From contig NZ_JADNHZ010000008.1 of NCBI RefSeq assembly GCF_015554145.1, forward strand, positions 34,426 to 98,425: 64,000 bases of DNA. The letters are read 5' to 3'. This document shows positions 37,986 to 44,866 of the stretch, in pieces (positions within the stretch are counted from its first letter, which is position 1; the number at the start of each line of letters is the position of its first letter). The position numbers were made by a program, and so were the translations under genes. The stretch comes from Collinsella aerofaciens (GTDB lineage Bacteria > Actinomycetota > Coriobacteriia > Coriobacteriales > Coriobacteriaceae). The notes beneath the pieces were generated by a model. The model was not told the origin of the DNA. It saw only the letters and a list, made by a program, of their open reading frames with translations, and made no database searches.

Positions 37986-38072
37986 ACTCATTGGGGACGC
38001 ACTTGAATGAGTAGTTTCACTCATTGGGGACGTACTTAAATGAGTAGTCGCTAAAGAACGTCCCCGATGACT
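37986..38072. repeat. dispersed palindromic repeat, family B copies 1 and 2
   Basis: ACTCATTGGGGACGCACTT then GAATGAGT (37986-38012), followed by a second, longer copy (38019-38072) that ends AAGAACGTCCCCGATGACT. Each holds a nested ACTCATT/AATGAGT pair within a larger TTGGGGACG/CGTCCCC-type pair, a REP-like design. Confidence 0.85.
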
Positions 38073-38205
38073 AGTCCCCCGCCGAACCCAAACATGTACG
38101 CCAGCATCCAAAGTCGACTTTTTTCGACATCTTTGGATGCTGGCGTACAGCTTTTTTGCGCGGGTCCCTCACAACCACTCGTTGGGGACGCACTTAAATG
38201 AGTAG
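38071..38205 (+). repeat. left copy of a composite direct repeat (family C hairpin plus family B copy 3)
   Basis: About 135 bp nearly identical to 40343-40479. It contains a perfect 18-bp stem GTACGCCAGCATCCAAAG (38096-38113) paired with 38131-38148, an inner TCGA/TCGA, then CTTTTTTGCG, so it is terminator-like. A family B unit (38177-38203) follows. The two copies enclose the orphan-protein/toxin-antitoxin module. Confidence 0.9.
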
Positions 38206-38254
38206 GTAGGAATTCAGTTTCTCAAATTTATAGAACATACGTTTGCTTATATGC

Positions 38255-38460
38255 TATACTCGCCTCAAGGCATGAGACTGGTCGAGAGCTCCCGCGGAGG
38301 TCCCCAATGACACGCTGGAGCGGGTTCGGTAAGTAAGATCGGTGGTTACCGCACTCGCCCACCTCAGACAGGTTGCGCTCCTGTTCGCCGTCGCCATCAA
38401 AGAACGGCACTCACAACCAAACGTTTCCGTTATCCGTGAGTCACACAGGAGTGCATTGCT
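38255..38460 (+). promoter_or_regulatory. promoter and long structured leader with two overlapping mini-ORFs
   Basis: An extended -10 (TGCTATACT, ending 38260) begins a leader of about 190 bases. Two tiny ORFs overlap by ATGA: MRLVESSRGGPQ (38272-38310) and MTRWSGFGK (38307-38336). The second has GGAGG 6 bp before its ATG, and that GGAG can pair with CTCC 3 bp upstream, so translation might be switched. AGGAG before ATG 38461 serves the main gene. The leader also carries GGTGGTTACCGC, similar to but not matching a T-box. Confidence 0.45.
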
Positions 38461-39747
38461 ATGGCTAAAAAGATTCCAACCCTTTCACCCGACATTATTT
38501 CAAACACCTGCTCAGATATCAGTAGGATTGTCGAGGCCAAACACCTCGGCCAGAAAGGTATCAACCATGAGACCTCCTCGGAAGGGGCTCTGCTCATCGG
38601 GCGCCGTCTCGAGCAAGAGATTGCCGGATACCCCATCTCCAATCTCAATGGCTTACTCTCGCCCATCGCTTGCCACCTCAAGCAGTACTTTAGCCCAAGC
38701 CTGGGCCCGACTTATCTCAAGCGTTGCATAAAGCTCGCACGAATTGTTCCGGAAGACATGGGTTTTCGACCGGAGCTTGATCTGGAACACTATCAGTCGC
38801 TCGCTCACATCGCCGACAAAGATCTGCGCTTAGATCTGATGAACGTTGCCGCGGATAACCATTGGAGCGCGATGCGCATCGATCGTCATGCCCGCTATCG
38901 AAGTCCGCAGGACACTTTGGATGCTTGGGAGCGCCGTGTGCTTGAATCAAATCAAGAAGTACGGCGCTTCGCCCGCGCCTACACAGATGCCTGTGGAATC
39001 ATTTCACTCGATGAACTTATTGAGCTCTACAACTCCTGCGCCCCCAATCCAGTCTCGAGATTTGAGATAAATGAGACTATTTGGCAAATCAGGAACGAAT
39101 CGGGACAAATCGACAATCCCTGCATTATATCCAGAGATAGAAAACTCTATCTCATAGCACCAGAGCTCGATGACGCTGTTGATGAAGCCCCTTATTACTA
39201 TGATGACTACGGATACTCTTATCGAAAATATGAACGGCGCAGCGAATACACCGGCGAGATGCGCGCGCTGCGCGAACGGCGCGTTGGCATCAGAGTAGCA
39301 GCCATCTTCGCCGGTCACGAACGCCTTCCAATCAAAAGGCTCAGCTATGACGAAGTCATCTGCGGGCATATAAAGTGCAGTCGATCTGCCGAACGACTCA
39401 AGCAGTACGTCCTGAGAGACCCTGAGCTCAAGGCATCTGATCTCCATGCAAGAGAAGATGAGTTCGATTTCATCATGACAAAGCTTTTGCGTTCCGTTGG
39501 ACTCAACGGTATGCCGACAGCCCAGCAAATTGCCGAAGACGCAGCTTTCTTATTGATTGTCGTACGACCCGAGCTTTATGAACGCAAGAAAACACCCGAG
39601 GTCTCCAAGCTCCTCTCGATAATCTATGAAGACGCTCCCCTCTGGGAGTTCAACGGACGCTCACATTCCGAGCTGAGAAGCGAAGAAGTGCTGGAGCCTC
39701 CGGTGCCAATTTCACATCGAGAAGTCCAATCAAAACAGGCCGCTTAA
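38461..39747 (+). CDS. 428-residue protein of unknown function in a repeat-bounded module
   Basis: I do not recognise a named family. It is soluble and charged. Residues about 80-150 (GPTYLKRCIKLARIV... LEHYQSLAHIADKDLRLDLMNVAADNHWSAMRIDR) resemble the helix-rich part of ParB-like or plasmid/phage HTH proteins, in which a WS(x)REL-type helix follows an L(x)HY segment. The middle (DDAVDEAPYYYDDYGYSYRKYERR) is Tyr/Asp-rich. It uses fewer GC-rich codons than its neighbours, suggesting transfer. A long structured leader precedes it and a toxin-antitoxin pair follows, so it could be a maintenance or defence gene. Confidence 0.7.
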   Translation: MAKKIPTLSPDIISNTCSDISRIVEAKHLGQKGINHETSSEGALLIGRRLEQEIAGYPISNLNGLLSPIACHLKQYFSPSLGPTYLKRCIKLARIVPEDMGFRPELDLEHYQSLAHIADKDLRLDLMNVAADNHWSAMRIDRHARYRSPQDTLDAWERRVLESNQEVRRFARAYTDACGIISLDELIELYNSCAPNPVSRFEINETIWQIRNESGQIDNPCIISRDRKLYLIAPELDDAVDEAPYYYDDYGYSYRKYERRSEYTGEMRALRERRVGIRVAAIFAGHERLPIKRLSYDEVICGHIKCSRSAERLKQYVLRDPELKASDLHAREDEFDFIMTKLLRSVGLNGMPTAQQIAEDAAFLLIVVRPELYERKKTPEVSKLLSIIYEDAPLWEFNGRSHSELRSEEVLEPPVPISHREVQSKQAA

Positions 39748-39760
39748 CCCTATTAACTGC

Positions 39761-39790
39761 TTGCATTTTTGTCTACAAAACTGTATACAA
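39761..39790 (+). promoter_or_regulatory. promoter and palindromic operator of the toxin-antitoxin pair
   Basis: TTGCAT (39761-39766) and TATACA (39784-39789) are a -35/-10 pair with 17 bp between. TTGTCTACA (39769-39777) and TGTATACAA (39782-39790) are near-perfect inverted 9-mers with a 4-bp spacer, lying over the -10. This is the expected site for repression by the ribbon-helix-helix antitoxin. Confidence 0.75.
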
Positions 39791-39804
39791 AAAGAGAGGC
39801 CCTT

Positions 39805-40071
39805 ATGGAGCTCATCGCAATCCACCCCCATGCCCTCAAGCACGGGCTGACGGAGACGGATATTACATGCGCCTGGAACTCCGCTTTCGCATGGTTCAGG
39901 CGTGATCTTGAAAATGGAGGTATCGATTACGTTCTCGTTGGACTTGATGGAAGAAGCCGTCTCATGGAACTCATCGCTCGATATTGCCCCGATCGAGATG
40001 GCTACATCATTTACCACGCCCTTGTCCCTCCTACGCGCAAGGTGCTCAGGGAAATCGGGGTCGATCGATAG
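39805..40071 (+). CDS. BrnT-like ribonuclease toxin
   Basis: An 88-residue protein resembling BrnT toxins of the RelE-like fold: early HPHALKHGLTETDI, central YVLVGLDGRSRLMELIARY, and late GYIIYHALVPPTRKVLREIG. The pattern (KHG, then GRSR, then H-A-x-P-PTRK) fits a family of small ribosome-independent mRNA interferases. The next gene is a ribbon-helix-helix antitoxin 9 bp on. ATG 39805 follows AAAGAGAGG; TTG 39769 is rejected because it falls in the operator. Confidence 0.7.
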   Translation: MELIAIHPHALKHGLTETDITCAWNSAFAWFRRDLENGGIDYVLVGLDGRSRLMELIARYCPDRDGYIIYHALVPPTRKVLREIGVDR

Positions 40072-40080
40072 GAGGCGCTA

Positions 40081-40346
40081 TGGACGCTAAGCAGCTCGAG
40101 AAGATGATGGGGTTTGCTCCCGGAGAGCTGGAAAAGGCAGCAGAGGCATACGAAAAAGATGAGTGGCCAAAGGGCCGCACCATCAAGTTAGGGAGGCCGC
40201 CGATCTCCGATGAGCCGAGCGTTGTTTTGTCGGCACGCGTGGGTGAATCGGTTCTTGAGGCGTTTGACGCAAAGGCAAAGCGTCATGGGCAGACACGCAC
40301 AGAGCGGATCAGGGAGCTCATTACGCTCGATGCAATGATTGCCTAG
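40081..40346 (+). CDS. ribbon-helix-helix antitoxin (BrnA/CopG-like)
   Basis: An 88-residue protein. The N-terminal helix (MDAKQLEKMMGFAPGELEKAAEAYEKDEW) is followed by PSVVLSARVGESVLEAFDAKAKRHGQTRTERIRELI, a CopG/Arc-type strand-helix-helix. This is the expected partner and repressor for the BrnT-like toxin. It starts 9 bp after the toxin stop with GATAGGAGG before the ATG. Its stop codon lies inside the right copy of the flanking repeat. Confidence 0.78.
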
Positions 40347-40505
40347 TCCCCCGCCGAACCCAAACGTGTACGCCAGCATCCAAAGTCGACATTTTTCGAC
40401 ATCTTTGGATGCTGGCGTACAGCTTTTTTTGCGTGGGTCCCTCACAACCGCTCATTGGGGACGCACTTAAATGAGTAGTCGGTTAAGAACGTCCCCAACG
40501 ACTAC
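40343..40505 (+). repeat. right copy of the composite direct repeat, with a full family B unit
   Basis: Same order as at 38071: CCCCCGCCGAACCCAAAC, the 18-bp stem hairpin, a T-run, then a family B palindrome (40450-40505) ending GAACGTCCCCAACGACTA. Only a few positions differ from the left copy. It carries the antitoxin stop and separates that module from the radical SAM gene. Confidence 0.9.
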
Positions 40506-40522
40506 CCGATGACACGGCGATC

Positions 40523-41569
40523 CTATTCCTCGATCTCTTTCCAGCACTGAGGATCGGCTTCGTACATATCGCCTGTGTAGCCATACGTCACAGCGGGGCA
40601 GCCTCGGCACCAGCCGAAAAGCTCGCATTTGGAGCACTTCTTGAACTTTTTAAAGTCGCGCTTTGCTTCCATCTGCGGCGAAAAGAACAGCTCCTCGAGC
40701 GTGTTCTCGGCAACGTTGCCCACCTTGCTCTCCATGCGACGACATGCATAGACGTCGCCCGTAGGCAGCACCGTCATATGGCCCGTACCGCAATGGCAGC
40801 CGTCATAGATCATGCCGGGCTTGGCGCTCGTGGGAATGGTGAACTTGCCCTGCTCCCACAAAAGAAGCGTCCACAGGTGATCTTTGAGCTGGAAGAACGT
40901 TTTGCAGCCCGCAGCCTGGTGAAACTCCATACGCTCTTGCGCAGCCAGCAGCACGTCGCGATATTCCAGCGGCTCCAGATGGAACTCATCGCGCTTTTGG
41001 CCCGAGGTGGGACAGTATCGTCCAAAAGCGAACACGTCGACTTCAAGGCTTGCCACAAGGTCAATGAGCTGCGGCAGCTCGGCGGCATTCATGCTCGAAA
41101 CCGTATTCATAACGGCAACCCAGATACCTGCGCGCTTAAGGCACCCGATCGCACGCAAGGTCTCGGCAAACGAACCGGGCTTACGGAAGTAATCGTGCGT
41201 TTTCTCGAGTCCATCGAGCGAGAGCTGGTATTTGCGGCACCCCAACTCTTTCATGCGGGCGCAGACCTCGTCGGTTAGGTGGAACGGATTGCCCATCACG
41301 CACCACATAAAACCCCGCTCGTGCAAAAGCTCGGCAAGGCGCCAAAAATCGGGATGGAGTATGGGGTCACCGCCCGTAACGTAAAAGTACGGCTGACGAC
41401 CGATGCGTTCGCAGAGGGCCTGGGGCTGATCGACGACCTCGACCATCTGCTCCCACGGCATGCGCTTAAAACCAGCGCAGGCACCGTTGGCGAAGATATA
41501 GCAATGTTTGCAACGCTGATCGCATTCATCCGTAATATGCCACTGGAAGGCAAACGCGGGCTTTTGCAT
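40523..41569 (-). CDS. radical SAM/SPASM maturase of a Cys-rich peptide
   Basis: A 348-residue radical SAM protein. The cluster motif CDQRCKHC (Cys 16, 20, 23) binds the SAM-cleaving 4Fe-4S centre, and YFYVTGGDPILHPDF is the GGDP-type SAM site. The C-terminal SPASM-like Cys set (CHCGTGH..., YACRRM, CSKCELFGWCRGCP, QCW) would hold auxiliary clusters. Thioether-forming maturases have this layout. It is last in an operon with a repeat peptide and a ferredoxin-like protein. ATG 41569 is chosen over TTG 41596: AAGGGAG is 8 bp upstream. Confidence 0.88.
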   Translation of the reverse strand: MQKPAFAFQWHITDECDQRCKHCYIFANGACAGFKRMPWEQMVEVVDQPQALCERIGRQPYFYVTGGDPILHPDFWRLAELLHERGFMWCVMGNPFHLTDEVCARMKELGCRKYQLSLDGLEKTHDYFRKPGSFAETLRAIGCLKRAGIWVAVMNTVSSMNAAELPQLIDLVASLEVDVFAFGRYCPTSGQKRDEFHLEPLEYRDVLLAAQERMEFHQAAGCKTFFQLKDHLWTLLLWEQGKFTIPTSAKPGMIYDGCHCGTGHMTVLPTGDVYACRRMESKVGNVAENTLEELFFSPQMEAKRDFKKFKKCSKCELFGWCRGCPAVTYGYTGDMYEADPQCWKEIEE

Positions 41570-41614
41570 CGTGGGACTCCCTTGGTCGATGTTCAAATTG
41601 ATGACGGTATTGGG

Positions 41615-42235
41615 CTACAGGCGCTCAACGGCGCCGACGGGGCAATTCTCTTCACAGGCGCCACAGTGCAAGCAGTGCTCAGACTCTATGCGATACGAGC
41701 CACCCGGCTCGATGCACTTCTGCGGACAGTGCTCAAGACAGGTACCGCAACCGATACACGCATCGGAATCAATACGAAAACCCTTAACGGGCGCGGACGC
41801 CATGTCCTCGTCTAGGGTAAAGACAGCGCGCTCAATAGGACGAACCCCCAGGTTAAAGTAGTCGAGCACGATGTTTTCGACCTTAAAGATAATGTTGATA
41901 TCACGCGTATCACCGGGATAAACGTTGGCAAGATACGGCTGCTCGGCATAAATAACGTCACGCCAGTAAACTTGCTCGGAATCCAAGGCGGGAGTGGCAA
42001 CGCCGGACATGCGGATCATTTCGTTAAACCGCGTGTGGACGAGCGTTTGGACGCGCCCATCGGCCATAAGCTGGCGGGCCATCTCCTTGCCGCGCGCCGT
42101 GAGGAAGTAGATGGCGCGGGACTCGTAATGTACAGCGCTCACGCAGCGAATTTGCGGCGCGCCATTTTCGTCCACAGTTGCCAGCGAGAGCGTCCCGGCA
42201 AGCTGCATCTTCTTGAGACAAGTCTGAGCATCCAT
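41615..42235 (-). CDS. PNPOx-like flavin protein with two 4Fe-4S clusters
   Basis: A 206-residue fusion. Residues 1-125 form a split-barrel flavin fold (MDAQTCLKKMQLAGTLSLATVDENGAPQIRCVSAVHYE). Residues about 155-203 form a two-cluster ferredoxin (CIGCGTCLEHCPQKC, CLHCGACEENCPVGA). It lies between the peptide and maturase genes, so it may supply electrons to the radical SAM enzyme or reduce the peptide thiols. AGGAGGGG precedes the start. Confidence 0.88.
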   Translation of the reverse strand: MDAQTCLKKMQLAGTLSLATVDENGAPQIRCVSAVHYESRAIYFLTARGKEMARQLMADGRVQTLVHTRFNEMIRMSGVATPALDSEQVYWRDVIYAEQPYLANVYPGDTRDINIIFKVENIVLDYFNLGVRPIERAVFTLDEDMASAPVKGFRIDSDACIGCGTCLEHCPQKCIEPGGSYRIESEHCLHCGACEENCPVGAVERL

Positions 42236-42259
42236 TACGAGTCCCCTCCTAGCGATTGC

Positions 42260-42505
42260 CTACTGAGCGTCCGCAGCGCCGCAAGCGGTGCCGCAGGCCG
42301 GAGCAGCCTTGGGATCGGCGGAGCCACAAGCAGGGGCGGCAGCAGGATCGACGGAGCCGCAAGCAGGAGCAGCCGCGGGATCGACGGAGCCGCAAGCGGT
42401 GCCACAGGCCGGCGCGGCCTTGGGATCGGCGGAGCCGCAGGCGGGCGCGGGATCGGCGGTACCGCAAGAAGCGAAGGCGGCAACGTTCTCGAGATTCTCG
42501 GACAT
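42260..42505 (-). CDS. ranthipeptide-like (ACGX-repeat) RiPP precursor
   Basis: An 81-residue peptide with a short leader (MSENLENVAAFAS) and a core of near-repeats such as ACGSADPKAAP, ACGSVDPAAAP and ACGTACG. The eight Cys are at 14, 23, 34, 38, 49, 60, 71 and 75; six have Asp at i+4 (18, 27, 42, 53, 64, 79) and the other two, 34 and 71, have Cys at i+4. The C-x3-D pattern is that of freyrasin-like ranthipeptides, whose Cys-S to Asp beta-carbon bonds are made by SPASM enzymes. I recall curators naming an ACGX repeat class. AAAGGAAT precedes ATG 42505. Confidence 0.88.
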   Translation of the reverse strand: MSENLENVAAFASCGTADPAPACGSADPKAAPACGTACGSVDPAAAPACGSVDPAAAPACGSADPKAAPACGTACGAADAQ

Positions 42506-42626
42506 GGCAATTCCTTTCGATTGGGGGCGGCTGGGCGAAGCCGCCCGGACGTAGACGCTTTTGCGCCTAAGCACATCATGCGAGGAATACACCCCACCCA
42601 AAAGAAGGCACTAATCTATTAGCCAG

Positions 42627-42640
42627 TTACCAAAAAGTAA
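42627..42640. promoter_or_regulatory. possible HxlR operator
   Basis: TTAC (42627-42630) and GTAA (42637-42640) flank CAAAAA in the shared region of the divergent peptide and HxlR genes. HxlR/YodB-type proteins bind short dyads of this form. The arms are only 4 bp, so support is modest. Confidence 0.4.
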
Positions 42641-42703
42641 GTTGTAGCCGCGGGCGCCAGCAGCTGCGATAATGCAAGCAACCTACCCGATTGCGAGGTT
42701 ACC

Positions 42704-43036
42704 ATGCTCACCAAAGAAGAACTGCCTCCCTGCCCCGTCGCCACGTGTTTTCAGCTCTTTGGTAACAAGTGGAAAATCTATATCATCCAGCAGCTCATTG
42801 AGCAGCCCCTGGGCTTCAACGCGCTACATCGCTCTATTCCCGGCATCAGTCAAAAGGTGCTCTCGTCAAACCTAAAGGAAATGGATGCCGCGGGACTTAT
42901 CACGCGCACCGTCATTCCCGAAACGCCCATCCGTACCGAATACGCGCTGAGCGAGCTGGGTCAAAGCCTTATGCCCATCATCGATTCTCTTGTGGAATGG
43001 GGCACCGACTACCAGCAGCTTGTGCGAAGCTCCTAG
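42704..43036 (+). CDS. HxlR family transcriptional regulator
   Basis: A 110-residue winged-helix regulator. The conserved start CPVATCFQLFGNKWKIYIIQQL, with the Cys before the helix that can sense thiol-reactive or redox signals, and the wing region LHRSIPGISQKVLSSNLKEMDAAGLITR are typical of HxlR/MarR-like proteins. It is divergent from the RiPP operon across 198 bp and is its likely regulator. GAGG precedes the ATG. Confidence 0.9.
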   Translation: MLTKEELPPCPVATCFQLFGNKWKIYIIQQLIEQPLGFNALHRSIPGISQKVLSSNLKEMDAAGLITRTVIPETPIRTEYALSELGQSLMPIIDSLVEWGTDYQQLVRSS

Positions 43037-43059
43037 CAGCTACGGGCTTTTGCAAATTG

Positions 43060-43097
43060 AGCGCCGTGGGGCATACCGCTCCACGGCGCTTACCTTT
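43060..43097 (+). terminator. terminator after hxlR-like gene
   Basis: AGCGCCGTGG (43060-43069) pairs with CCACGGCGCT (43081-43090); TACCTTTTT follows. Confidence 0.75.
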
Positions 43098-43177
43098 TTG
43101 TGCCTTCTTTTGAAGAAGCGGTCCGGGTTGCACACTGCTGTCAAACACGCCCAACTCAATTGGACAGGAGGTCAGCC

Positions 43178-43963
43178 ATGAATCAAGCCGAGCGTCGTAT
43201 TTGGCTTATCAATGCATTGCTCAACGAGCGAGCGGACGGACGCGGCATTGCCGTTCCCGCCGGAGCCGGCGAGCAGCGCGATTTGCTCAGGGCCCTTATG
43301 AACGTGCGGTCGCCCGAAGCGCTCGCGACAGAGGTGCTCGATATCCAGGATGCCTACTTGCAGCAGCGGCTTGTTGAGCGCGGCGGCGCAACCGATGCCG
43401 GCACGCTTCCCTACTGCAATCGCATTGCCGTCTGGCGTGGCGACATCACGCTGCTTAAGGCCGACGCCATCGTCAACGCCGCCAACAGCCAAATGCTCGG
43501 CTGTTTTGTGCCGGGACACCACCGCATCGACAATGCCATCCACACATACGCCGGCATGCAGCTGCGCCTGACGTGCGCCAGCCTCATGTGTAAACAGGGG
43601 CATGAGGAACCGACCGCATGCGTCAAGGTCACGCCAGCCTTTAACCTGCCCTGCAGCCATATCTTCCACACCGTCGGTCCCATCGTGCCCAACCATAAGC
43701 CTGGCCCGCGCGAGGAACTGCTACTGCGCCGTTGCTACACCAGCTGCCTGGAAGAAGCGACGAGCCGAAAGCTCGACACGCTTGCCTTCTGCTGCATTTC
43801 GACGGGCGTCTTTGGCTATCCCCAACAAGCCGCCGCGCGCGTTGCCATCGATGCCGTTCGTCATCATCTAGACCATAACGACCCCAACCTTAAGGTGATC
43901 TTCAATGTTTTTCTCGCGTCTGACGAGCCAATCTACCGCGACCTTCTCCAAGCAGATCGCTAA
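43178..43963 (+). CDS. macrodomain ADP-ribose hydrolase paired with SirTM
   Basis: A 261-residue protein: a helical N-terminus of about 80 residues and a macrodomain from CNRIAVWRGDITLLKADAIVNAANSQMLGCFVPGHHRIDNAIH onward. The latter holds the ADP-ribose loops (NAANSxML, the catalytic Asp/His region, GVFGYP). This is the zinc-containing macrodomain type found next to class M sirtuins. It would remove ADP-ribose placed by the sirtuin encoded next. The ATG follows GGAGG. Confidence 0.85.
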   Translation: MNQAERRIWLINALLNERADGRGIAVPAGAGEQRDLLRALMNVRSPEALATEVLDIQDAYLQQRLVERGGATDAGTLPYCNRIAVWRGDITLLKADAIVNAANSQMLGCFVPGHHRIDNAIHTYAGMQLRLTCASLMCKQGHEEPTACVKVTPAFNLPCSHIFHTVGPIVPNHKPGPREELLLRRCYTSCLEEATSRKLDTLAFCCISTGVFGYPQQAAARVAIDAVRHHLDHNDPNLKVIFNVFLASDEPIYRDLLQADR

Positions 43964-44789
43964 GCTCCGAGCCGCACTCGATGCATCCGACGCCGTGATA
44001 ATCGGCGCCGGCGCGGGTCTTTCCACCGCGGCTGGCTACGCCTACGCGGGAGAGCGCTTCGAGAAACTCTTTGGCGACTTCGCCGCACGCTACGGCTTTA
44101 CCGACATGTACTCCGGCGGTTTCTACCCCTATGACTCCCTCGAGGAATACTGGGCATTTTGGAGCCGCTATATCATGTGCAACCGATATGACCCCATACC
44201 CAAGCCCATCTACGAACAGCTTTTGGTCCTGCTGCGCGACCGAGATTACTTTGTGCTGACCACAAACGTAGACCATTGCTTCCAACGCGCCGGTTTCGAT
44301 AAACAGCGACTCTTTTACACGCAGGGCGATTATGGTCTATTCCAGTGCAGCAAGCCCTGCTGTCAGGAAACTTGGGACAACGAAGAGCTCGTACATTACA
44401 TGGTCGCCGCCCAAGAAGACCTGCGCATTCCGTCTGCGCTAGTGCCCCGTTGCCCCCATTGTGGCTCCCCGCTCACGATGAACCTGCGCGCCGACGACAC
44501 GTTTGTGCAGGATAAGGGCTGGTGTGCCGCGGCCGACCGTTACCAAGATTTCCTGCGCCGCCACAGCAATATGCGCGTTCTGTTCTTGGAGCTTGGCGTG
44601 GGTGGCAACACGCCCGTCATCATCAAGTACCCGTTTTGGCAGATGACCGCCAAAAACGAGCGCGCAACGTACACATGTGTCAATTTTGGCGAGGCAGTCG
44701 CTCCGGCAGAAATCGCCGATCGCAGCATTCTAATCAACGCCGACGCAGGGCGTGTGCTGGACGCACTTGCCGTCCAAGCCGTCAGATGA
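43905..44789 (+). CDS. SIR2 class M (SirTM) ADP-ribosyltransferase
   Basis: A 294-residue sirtuin fold. GAGAGLSTAAGYAYAG is the NAD loop, TTNVDHCFQRAGF replaces the TQNID/H catalytic segment of deacetylase sirtuins, and the zinc Cys are CSKPCC and CPHCG. SirTM proteins ADP-ribosylate lipoylated GcvH-like proteins. In the classical operon GcvH-L and LplA2 are present; here only macrodomain and SirTM are seen. It overlaps the macrodomain gene by 59 bp in another frame. Confidence 0.85.
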   Translation: MFFSRLTSQSTATFSKQIAKLRAALDASDAVIIGAGAGLSTAAGYAYAGERFEKLFGDFAARYGFTDMYSGGFYPYDSLEEYWAFWSRYIMCNRYDPIPKPIYEQLLVLLRDRDYFVLTTNVDHCFQRAGFDKQRLFYTQGDYGLFQCSKPCCQETWDNEELVHYMVAAQEDLRIPSALVPRCPHCGSPLTMNLRADDTFVQDKGWCAAADRYQDFLRRHSNMRVLFLELGVGGNTPVIIKYPFWQMTAKNERATYTCVNFGEAVAPAEIADRSILINADAGRVLDALAVQAVR

Positions 44790-44809
44790 CGAAGCCGATG
44801 CTCAACATA

Positions 44810-44862
44810 GTCATTGGGAACGTTCTTGAATGACTAGCCGTTAAAGAACGTCCCCAACGACT
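44810..44862. repeat. dispersed palindromic repeat, family B copy 5
   Basis: GTCATTGGGAACGTTCTT and AAGAACGTCCCCAACGAC are arms around a nested CATT/AATG pair. It lies between the SirTM stop and the dus gene, 20 bp after one and 4 bp before the other. Confidence 0.85.
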
Positions 44863-44866
44863 TCAT

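Noticed and set aside
38340..38362. T-box-like GGTGGTTACCGC in the leader of the orphan gene
   Set aside because: The T-box core is TGGNACC; here an extra base gives TGGTTACC. There is no recognisable stem I or specifier loop, and the gene is not an aminoacyl-tRNA synthetase or amino-acid gene.
42280..42480. Tandem DNA repeats in the RiPP precursor as a CRISPR-like array
   Set aside because: The repeats are translated in frame as Cys-Asp peptide units with a good start and ribosome site; there are no unique spacers.
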